This document shows positions 1-8,508 of a stretch of 11,668 bases of DNA, piece after piece. Numbering within the stretch: position 1 is the stretch's first letter; each line of letters starts with the position of its first letter. The notes under the pieces are model-generated. The model was given only the letters and a program-made list of their open reading frames with translations, did not search any database and was not told the DNA's origin. This DNA is from Ichthyophonus hoferi (lineage: Eukaryota > Opisthokonta > Ichthyosporea > Ichthyophonida > Ichthyophonidae), in the NCBI GenBank assembly GCA_002751075.1, contig NAOQ01000155.1, forward strand, positions 55,797-67,464. The letters are read 5' to 3'. The translations under genes were made by a program, and so were the position numbers.

Positions 1-210
1 AACAAGGTATAATTATTTACAATGGATGAGTCAAGAGACAAAAAGTTAGTTCAATAGTTTATTGTTCTAGATGTATTAGCTCCCAGGTGTGGTTGTAGCC
101 TCCGTAGAGAAAAGAGAAATAAAAATTGACAACCTCCGATAAATATAGGCTGATCTCAATAGCTTTTGACACATTAGAAAGTAATTAATAGGAGAGGTTT
201 CTTGTTGCAG

Positions 211-327
211 CGGCTTAGTACCATTATATCAATGTTTATATGAATATATTGTTGCTGATGTTGTATTTCACTTCGATTCAATCCTGGAACTGCTCAACGG
301 GATACCACTTTTAAACCAAAGGAGCAG
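211..327 (+). CDS. candidate internal exon of plus-strand gene (alternative 2)
   Basis: A strong acceptor (TTTCTTGTTGCAG ending at 210) and a strong donor (CAG|GTAATA) bound 117 nt. One frame is open throughout: GLVPLYQCLYEYIVADVV and then FHFDSILELLNGIPLLNQRS. It enters and leaves in phase 2, so it joins 2048 directly (S-R-Y-M-R-Q). A second frame is open only from 259 (ending in FNPGTAQRDTTFKPKEQ). That frame looks more like the downstream protein and would join 715-797 in phase 0, but it has no acceptor. A one-base assembly error could explain the conflict. Confidence 0.4.
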
Positions 328-2228
328 GTAATAACCAATCATCTGAAGGTATGAGTTCCGCAGTATGGAATCAACGCTAGAATTGCCTCATTGAGACTAA
401 ATGTTTTTCATTTGTTCTTTTGTCCCTTATCAGTTAGTAGTTGCATTACAATCTAACCTTGTATTCAATTAAATCTACAAAATACTGGTTTTGTTTTATA
501 CTAAGCCAATTGAAACATATTAATAAATAGTTAAGTGAAGGCAAATCTAGTCAATCAAAAGCCCGATTGAGATATTTTTATGCTTATGCAATAAAACGGA
601 ATCTGTTTAATTTCCTTGCAGTAGAAAATATAACGCGTATATTTTTATAAATTTAAATTTAATAATTTGTTTTATTCAATGCTTTCTATAGAGGTAATTT
701 TATTATTATTTTAGAATGCTTTATTCTGGCCATCTTTTCCTTCTACAGTTGATCATTCTTATCGGTCGGTGATTACTGAGCCACCCAAGCAGAAAAAGTA
801 AGCTATGGCATGAACATGCAGGATATTGCTTAACTTTCACCAATACATTTGTGTACAAATTATGTCACTGAGCCAAGCCCAGCCATACAGCATCTGTAAC
901 AAGCGATCTCTGATTTTATATATATATATATTTTTTCATAGTACACTAATATTTTTCCTATCGTTATTTACTAATTTGTTGGCTGCATACTTGGTAATAA
1001 AATGGTGTCAGCCTCAGTAGTAAGATATGCACGACGCTTTACACCACAGCAAGTTAGGTAGGCCATTTTTTGATCATTTATTGCACAAGTTTGAGGCTCC
1101 CTGCTTAGCGTGCATACATTGTATACTACATTATAGGCAAGAGTAAACATACCGTTATTCTTATGTAAATGTATTTTATTCTTGTGTAATATTTGTAGTT
1201 TTGTGCTTTTAGAGATGTAAAAGTTGGTGTATACAGGTACTTTTATATTTTTTTAGCTCTCCAACAGGGCCTCACATTAAACCTTGCTTTTAGTTACCTG
1301 GCTTTGTTTTGGGCTTTGTTTCAATAGTCATTTTTTCTTTGGCCTGACAACTTGTAGTTAGCATATTTTAGAAATATCTTATCGATTTAATTGACGTATT
1401 TTCTAATATAGATATTGTTTTTGATATTATTCCTCCTGTATTACTTATTTTACTTCATTTTATTTTCTGTTTTATTTCACCTCCAATCCATCCTATACCA
1501 TCCTATACCATCCTATACCGTTCCTGTCTCATTTTCGTACTATAAAAAAGAGAAAATATCATTTCTGAGGTTTTAACATTGTTTAAACTTAAAATTAAGC
1601 CAATATTCATATTGATTTTGTTTTTATGTAGTGGCTTTGCCTTCTTTTTTGTTCAATCATTATTTGTATATTTTTTACCATGTAATGCATAGTTTTATTT
1701 GGTATACCCTATCAGTCATAGCTATTTTTCTATCGGAATTGTATTCTCTTCCTATTTATTATATATTGCTTTGCTTTATTTTTTTTATCGTCTTTACACT
1801 TGTTCTTTCACAACCAAGTTCCTTTTCAGCAATTGACACCTATAACATTGTGATGTTCTTATGAGATGTTGTTCTAATTGGACCCATGTCACTGGTACTT
1901 ATTTCTCGCATGTTTCATTACTATTTACATTTACAAGTCATAAAATTAAACAACTATAAATTGTATTTCTACGATTATAATGTGTCTTAAGCAAATTATA
2001 CTATATCTAACCCCTATTCTCTCCAATGATTGAACCTTGCCATTTAGGTATATGCGTCAGATGAGAGAAAAGGCTTTGCAGCATGACATAGATAGAAGAG
2101 ACAAAGTCTGGAGCAATCCAAAGCCTGTCAGCAAATATTTTGATCTACTCACTTATAAGTTAAAGTTGGAACAGGCGAGAGTCATGGATCAGGAGCTACT
2201 TGATAAGGCCAAGCTTAATATAAGTTAA
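211..2228 (+). CDS. unrecognised protein-coding gene, 3' end (partial; exon structure unresolved)
   Basis: The last exon, 2048-2228, is the anchor. It needs an upstream exon ending in phase 2, and two candidates do: 211-327 and 715-797. They cannot be joined to each other in frame, so they are alternatives, or one is false, or an exon was missed. With 715-797 the product ends in about 87 hydrophilic residues rich in K, R, Q, E and P; with 211-327 the upstream part is mostly apolar. The C-terminus is highly charged, likely helical and without membrane segments. I do not recognise the family. The gene converges on OPA1, with 1.3 kb between stop codons. Earlier exons, if any, are left of the window. 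Confidence 0.5.
715..797 (+). CDS. candidate internal exon of plus-strand gene (alternative 1)
   Basis: From acceptor ATTTTAG at 708-714, phase 0, it encodes NALFWPSFPSTVDHSYRS and then VITEPPKQK. It ends in phase 2 at a good donor, GTAAGC. Joined to 2048 it gives ...PPKQKKYMRQMREK, a smooth run. A shorter version from acceptor CTACAG (743-748) uses the same frame. Against it: exon 211-327 cannot feed into it. A frame open only from 259 to 327 would fit its phase, but that segment has no AG acceptor. Confidence 0.4.
1491..1519. repeat. decamer tandem repeat, three copies
   Basis: TCCTATACCA is repeated three times head to tail; the last copy differs in its final base. It lies in the long intron before exon 2048-2228. 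The core CCTATAC resembles the CTATAC units of the arrays at 3414-3540 and 9294-9375. Confidence 0.85.
2048..2228 (+). CDS. last coding exon of unrecognised plus-strand gene
   Basis: Acceptor CCATTTAG at 2040-2047 follows a pyrimidine-rich stretch. The exon adds one base to a split codon, then 59 residues, YMRQMREKALQHDIDRRD, KVWSNPKPVSKYFDLL, TYKLKLEQARVMDQELL, DKAKLNIS, and TAA. The amino-acid mix (many K, R, D, E, Q and few low-complexity runs) is unlike translated AT-rich intron, which supports real coding. It looks like an amphipathic helical tail. The open frame runs a few codons upstream into the intron. No family match from memory. Confidence 0.62.
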
Positions 2229-3295
2229 TGTTTAGTTGTGGTAGAGAATGTAATAGAATGATATTCATTCAATTAACTGGGTTACGGTACAAGAGAAGGG
2301 AAATCATTGGTGGATAATGCGATCATTAATGGCCGAATTAATAGATAGTTAGACGTCAAATATAAAATGAAAAGCTACCGTGTTCAGTGGCAACGATATG
2401 AAGTTAGAGTCCTTGCCATATATCGTATTGACTATTTTACACCAGACACTTTTCCATAACACTTTATTTGCATTAGATTCACACATCCACATCACTGTTT
2501 TCAAGAGAACAGGGAAAGGGAGAGAGGCGTAGACAGGGTCTGGCCTCATCTGATTAGATATATATATATATCAACCAATGTAATTCGATAATATTTTAAT
2601 TATAAATTCGAGTGCCAGTAAAATGTATGCAATGGATGATGGCGCAACTAATTACAGACTTGGTGAACTGTAAACTAATAGGATTTTATATAAAGGTAAC
2701 AGCTGGAGACTACTCGTACCATATATTTATATCACCCAGGGTTCTCTGTTGTAATAATCGAACCATCCATCTGGGACGATAGCAATGATTGCAAGCAGAT
2801 TATATATATATTAAAAGTGTTAATTTATTTTACAGTAGAACTATATTATATGGTTCCGGTTCTGTCACAAGATATCTTCATATCCATATGATATAATATA
2901 TCTTATATACCATTTTCCGAATATACTAGTAGGATAGGAATTATGACGGTATAAAAATACTGAAATGAATTAGAATGTAATCAAATAGAGAAATAGTAGA
3001 TGAATTACGTATAGTGAGAATATGCAGGTACAACGCAATGCTCTTGGCCTCCGATCATTACTAGTATGACCCATGCAGCTACTATACAGATAAATATTTG
3101 GGTATTCTCGTACATGGTATAATTAGTTAAAAACATTTTGTATTTCACAGCAGAGATAATTTAAGCAATATAATTAATAAACAGAAACAGAAACCTTTAC
3201 TGTACCAAAAGACGGAGTTACCTACTATACATATTTAAATCTTCAACCAGAAATTATTTGTATTTCACTATCTAGTTTTTTTAACTATTGGCAGA

Positions 3296-3301
3296 TTTAT
3301 T
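3296..3301 (-). terminator. candidate OPA1 polyadenylation signal AATAAA
   Basis: AATAAA on the minus strand lies about 235 nt past the OPA1 stop. It is the only copy I see between the stop and position 3296. It would give a 3' UTR made mostly of the CTATA repeat array. Such hexamers arise by chance in AT-rich DNA, so this is a suggestion. Confidence 0.35.
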
Positions 3302-3377
3302 GCATCGATAATCTAAAAGTAGGATTAGCTACAACACATAATGCCCAGTTCAATTTAAAGAGAGGTCAGTTATATAG

Positions 3378-3399
3378 TATATATATATATATATATATA
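3378..3399. repeat. (TA)11 microsatellite
   Basis: An uninterrupted TA run of 22 bases, the longest perfect dinucleotide tract in the window. It lies in the OPA1 3' flank beside the CTATA array. Confidence 0.9.
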
Positions 3400-3413
3400 G
3401 TAGGTGTAGTCTG

Positions 3414-3540
3414 TATATACACTATATACACTATAAACTATATACTATAAGCTATATCCTATAAGCTATATACTATACACTATATACTATACACTACGCA
3501 CTATACACTATATACCTATATATTATACACTAATTATATA
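3414..3540. repeat. degenerate CTATAC/CTATATA array overlapping the OPA1 stop
   Basis: About 125 bases of imperfect units such as CTATACACTATATA and CTATAAGCTATAT with a period near five to seven. The array reaches the OPA1 stop codon at 3534-3536, so the 3' UTR would start inside it. Near-copies of one 20-mer flank it (3397-3416 and 3544-3563). Confidence 0.85.
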
Positions 3541-3727
3541 CGGATAGTAGGCGTACTCTGTATGTTTTTCAACTGATTAATAAATGATTGTAGTTGGTGG
3601 GATATATGGCGAGTCACTTCGATCTGCTCAGCCAAGTCCACTCTGTCTCCACTAATCAAACGTCGCTTATTATCCTCGTCATCAGCGATTAGTTCCAATT
3701 CTTCCGTCGCCTCTTCCTCTAACCGAT
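3534..3727 (-). CDS. OPA1: OPA1 last coding exon (l), C-terminal bundle-signalling helix and stop
   Basis: The coding part encodes 63 residues and TAA. RLEEEATEELELIADDEDNK lines up with human [20 protein letters not shown], and RRLISGDRVDLAEQIE with IKLLTGKRVQLAEDLK, to the C-terminus. It is a charged helix that packs against the GTPase domain in the family. The end is about eight residues longer than human; these extra codons run into a repeat-derived stretch at 3544-3563. The start is fixed by acceptor GCATAG; an in-frame ATG at 3735-3737 lies in the intron. Confidence 0.93.
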
Positions 3728-6700
3728 CTATGCACATGGTTGTACGTGTTTATTACAATATAATACAATATAACATACGATATAATATGATATAATATAG
3801 ATGAGTATATCTACAAGTTTATTTATTTATGAGTATATTTTATAATTTTATCCATATTTTCTTGAAGTACTTGTAGTATACTTATTTTCAGTTCAATTCA
3901 CATTATACTATCAAATTAGCATAAATTAACCAAAGAACAAGCAAACAGTTTTCATCCCATTTAATGCTCTCATTTTTAGAAAATTAATGCATTAACTAAT
4001 AAACAAATTTACATTTTCATGAGAATGATGCTTACATATATACATGATAAATAAAAGAGATAACCTCCTTTCTTACCACACAGTATTTAGTTATTCTATG
4101 GTGTATACTGCTTTCTCTCGGTTATCGGTACATAGTTACTCTAATTAAACTATCATATAAAATCTTGTACCATTATTATTATACAACGATGTCATTATAC
4201 TATATATAAAAGAGAAAAACAAAGAGGCTAAGTGGAATCGGAGCGATATAACCAGGAAGGGAAATAGTGATTAGGTCGTTTAAATTGGTCACAAATGGGA
4301 TACAATATATATAATTGTTTTAAAATACATGGCATGAGTGAATTTTTTTATGCAAAGAAATCATTCAATAAAGGATGTGTACGTAATTAATAGCATGTAA
4401 TATGGTATAGTTTGGCATAACTTCATATAGTATAGTATAATATAATGCAATATGTATACCTAGATGCATGGCTTTTTAATTATTATACGTATATGCATAT
4501 GTTATATATAGGCGTAGTAATCACAATTATTAATTCACACATACATATACTTATTATTGTATTTTATGATATAGATGCAGTATTTTTGTAAAATATATTA
4601 ATGTACATTTCATGATAGTATAGTGATTGTCAACAAAACGCCTTTATATAGAAATAGTAGCATAGTTATATTACAACGTAGTTAAATACATAGCCGAAAT
4701 GCTACCGCAAGCACCTATAAATATATTATATTAGTAGTTCCATTGACACATAACTGCCTACCTCGTTGTATTACCACCTGTTGACGAAGAGATTTTGCAG
4801 ATGTTCTAAGCATTTCTTGGAACTTCCAAAACATGACAACATCCTATTGGATTACTTATAACAATTAGTGATGTATAGTGTGGCCATTGGCTTTGGGTCA
4901 CGTGTTTGGCTAGATTATTCATAGTTATTGGTATAATATAGGTATAAAATCTTATGCCAGGCGGGCAAGTGTCTACAATAATAGTTGTTATATTTGTGTT
5001 GGATACTAATTGGTTTAGACATTAATCTATATATGGTAATTGGTTTGCTATGATAATAATAGTACTATGTATAATATAGATCAGGAGTGCTAAGTATAAT
5101 AATAATTATAAACAGAGAGGACAAATGAATGCATCATAGACTCGCAGGCATAACATAGACAAGGAGGGAATATATATATATATCAATAGTGGTAGAGCAA
5201 AACCAGTGCTTACTTGACAGGACAATCCATTGGGTGCCTTTGCCAATTGGTCCTCTGGGGCCTTGTACAGTGACCTGAAACCAATAATATGCCAGAGCAA
5301 GGAAAAAATAGTGAGTACTAAAAATAAATATGCGCCATTGAATTCATGTTTACCATTAGTCGGAGGAGAGAGAGATAAAAATAAAATAAAAACGATCTTG
5401 GAATAGAAATAGGAAAAGGAATAGAATGGAGATAATTTTGTTGCACTACACGCACGATCTTATCATTATGCGTACAGGCTTGATCGGTTATATATAAAAA
5501 CAAAGACAGGTAACCCCTCTAAAGACAAAACACATGTACACATGTTTTTTTATGTGACGTACTTGCAATAATCAGCGCTTTTGATGGCATCACGCACAAA
5601 CCGAGTCTCGTAGAGTGTGTCATACACATATTTTATCTGTGAGCCCACATACTATTAGTAGATTTCTTGTAAAGTCAGCAAAGGTATAGATATTATTATG
5701 GCAATCCAGTCCAAGACACGGGGAGAGGGAATAGGACAAGATTAAGAAAGATTGATTTCTTTATGCAAGGAATTGATGGTTTTACAAACACAAACCAATG
5801 TCATGGAGAATCATTCATCTACTATTTGTACTTAGAACCCTACCCTCTCATTTCATATTAGTAATTACATATGTACAGCGTTGTGCCATACATACTTCAT
5901 AGGCATACACCCACCTACGTTAATGATATTGTATGCTATGATATAATGCAATATAATTCATTTTTATCTTGTATGATGCAATACAACACAACAACACAAT
6001 AACATGCCGTGCAATACAGTACAATACAATGCAATATAATATACTATAATCTCGTATAATAAAATAATGCACCACATATACAACCAGCCCAAGCTAATCA
6101 GTTGCCCACCTGTTCTTCTGTGACATCAATTCCCCACGTCTTCTTAACGTTAATGCGTACGGTCACCAGATCATCGCTGTCTAGGGTCCCTTTGGCCTAG
6201 GTAGGAACAGGTAATATGCATAATAGATGTTATAATAGATAAGATAGTAGATAAGATAGTAGTTAGTATAATAGACAGGTCAGAATTGTACTTGGGAGTG
6301 TTCACTGATCCACATCATACTACATATCAAGTGGGAGAAAATGGCCCATTCAATAATTAAAGATAAAAGATAGAAACTTATGTTGATTAATATGTGAGGG
6401 CGACAAAAATAACAGGTAGAATGTGTGCAGTTTACATATATATAAACTGTGCATTATATAGTGCATATCATTACAATAATTAGTAGAAATTGCAAGAAAA
6501 AAAGCACAAAAAAACATAGATAAAAAACATATAAATAATATATATTACAGCCTACTTTATATGGTTAAAAAGTAATCAAAGATACTATTCAGTATAGCGT
6601 AATATTTCTAAATAATATTAACAATATACACAATATAACACAATAATAGTGATAATAAGCATCAGATTCACAAGAATAATATATATATAAGCAGTTTATG

Positions 6701-8477
6701 CATAGCACAAATAATACAAGGATAATTTTATTGTTATTATTTCTTTTGGATGCATCTAAATACTGATAAAAAATTATAAGTACTGGTATATATAGAGAAT
6801 TCTAATTAGGTATATAATACAATAATCATTTATACAAGTATAGTTACTTAGATAGAATAATATTGGTCTTAAATGGAGCATCTATTTCCTATTTTTCATT
6901 GGTTTTATCACACCCCATGCCTAATTGATATATATTTAAATATACAAGGTCTACGACTCTACCATGCCCACTTCCGTTATTGAACAAACTAAAATAACCC
7001 CACTATATATTCATACATGCACATAATAGATGTCCTTGTATCGTCAATATGACGTCACAATTCATTGAATATAGCAAACCTGTTGGTCAGACGAAAGAAA
7101 TGATTGCAGCTCTTGCTTGATATTTTTATTGTAGACCTATGATTGGACAGATATTACATAGTCAGATACATAAAGTAGGTTGTATTGGTGCATTTATCTG
7201 GTTACTTGTAAATATAAATCGATACATAGGATTGGAGATGCGGCGTACATGAAATAACCATAACATCACTTACTCTATAATAGGACACCAATAGTGATAG
7301 CGATATGACAGGACAGCAGCATTTCAAAAGTAGTTGAATGATTCACCATAAACGACATTTTATTATTAGTATAGCTATTTGGACTCTGTTGTAATATTTG
7401 CATATATATATGGCGGCCAACAAACAAGACGTCACACTGGTGACCTCACCTGATCCTTAGACAATGTTGCCCAATACATCCACTGATTCCAAGAGCTTGG
7501 CCCAAAAATATCTTGGCAGTCTTCATCCAATTGCATCGCGCTTTTAAATCAATAAAGTAGCCCTGGTTAGAGTCACATTATGATAATTGCCTGACGTTTG
7601 AGGCCCTATCCCTTAGCTATATTAGAATATATAGTTTTAACCTAATTATTTAAATTTAGCACACGAATAAGCCGCAAAAACCCAGTTAATCATGGGATAC
7701 TTGTAGAAAAACTAACTGATACGATATAGGAAATATGAAAGATAAAACTACACATTATTGCATACTCATAGTATAATAGAGTATGATATAGTATCATGTA
7801 TATATAGATTCTCCTTTTTATGACTCAAACTATAATTATTAGCACCCTCGCAACTGATTCTCTCATTGGCTCTTTCATTTTTAGCAGTGATAATCCACTT
7901 ATAAAAAACCACTCCAATGTATGTATTACTTCAACAATTAACTGGCAATAGGATAGGTATATCTGACACATAGAGTAATGTTTCATAGAGAGAACACAGG
8001 CATTGGTACCCAGTGTCTATCTATGACTATGTTGGTAGTAGTATATATAAATTCCAATATATACATCAGATTCAGAGGCCTGCCTACTAACATTAAACAG
8101 TAACAATAGTTATTATTTACAACGTAATATAGCACCTTTTACTGATCAATCTCATTTTGCAATATCCACATGAGTACTTAAGCGAATCAAAGCATTGACA
8201 TCCTCTAGAGGTTTCCTTATATATGCCGAGTAGACATTGGTGCATTGAAGCCCCATCTATAAAGATACATGTGCATACAGATAGATACAAGGTAGACAAA
8301 CTTACTATACTTGTAATTTCCTAGCCATAAATACCGCAGCATCCTTCCAGGCCTGTTCATCTCGAACAACTTCATCCTCTAATGAGCTGCTCTGGATAAC
8401 TCTCTACCAACCAATCAACTTAATAAATACATACAAATAATTTAATCGTATTTGAATTCAAAAAGTCAATAAAATAA

Positions 8478-8508
<31 letters not shown>

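Larger units (their letters stand above)
328..2047 (+). other. intron region of the plus-strand gene
   Basis: This is AT-rich and pyrimidine-rich on the plus strand, with (TA)n at about 918-931 and a decamer repeat at 1491-1519. Apart from 715-797 I see no convincing coding. The plus-strand open frames at 826-1020 and 1631-1864 translate to F/I/L/Y-rich strings expected from T-rich DNA. No AATAAA-plus-coding pattern suggests another gene. Confidence 0.5.
2229..3533. other. intergenic region between convergent genes
   Basis: This separates the stop codons of the plus-strand gene (2228) and OPA1 (3534). It holds a less AT-rich island at about 2340-2550, a short (TA)n at 2558-2571, scattered ATATA runs to 3300, and the TA and CTATA arrays at 3378-3540. 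Both 3' UTRs must lie here. No AATAAA is close downstream of 2228; a TATAAA variant at 2361-2366 is a weak candidate. I see no conserved coding sequence. Confidence 0.6.
6197..7079 (-). other. OPA1 intron between exons (g) and (h)
   Basis: 883 nt, GTTTGC to CCTAG. It holds a 12-bp tandem duplication (6238-6261), an inverted repeat (6428-6449) and a TGACGTCA palindrome (7050-7057). The rest is A-rich, low-complexity sequence on the plus strand. No coding potential. Confidence 0.75.

Noticed and set aside
1021-1057. Possible exon between 797 and 2048, ending at GTTAG|GTAGGC
   Set aside because: No acceptor choice gives an open frame that enters and leaves in phase 2.
826-1864. Plus-strand open frames at 826-1020 and 1631-1864
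   Set aside because: Both translate to F, I, L, Y and S from T-rich DNA, with no motif or splice support.
3735-3737. ATG opening the 3534-3737 frame as a start of a small gene
   Set aside because: The frame aligns with the OPA1 C-terminus and the phase of exon (k) places the acceptor at 3728; the ATG is intronic.
8117-8299. Minus-strand open frame inside an OPA1 intron
   Set aside because: No similarity to OPA1, not needed by exon phases, and no recognisable motif.
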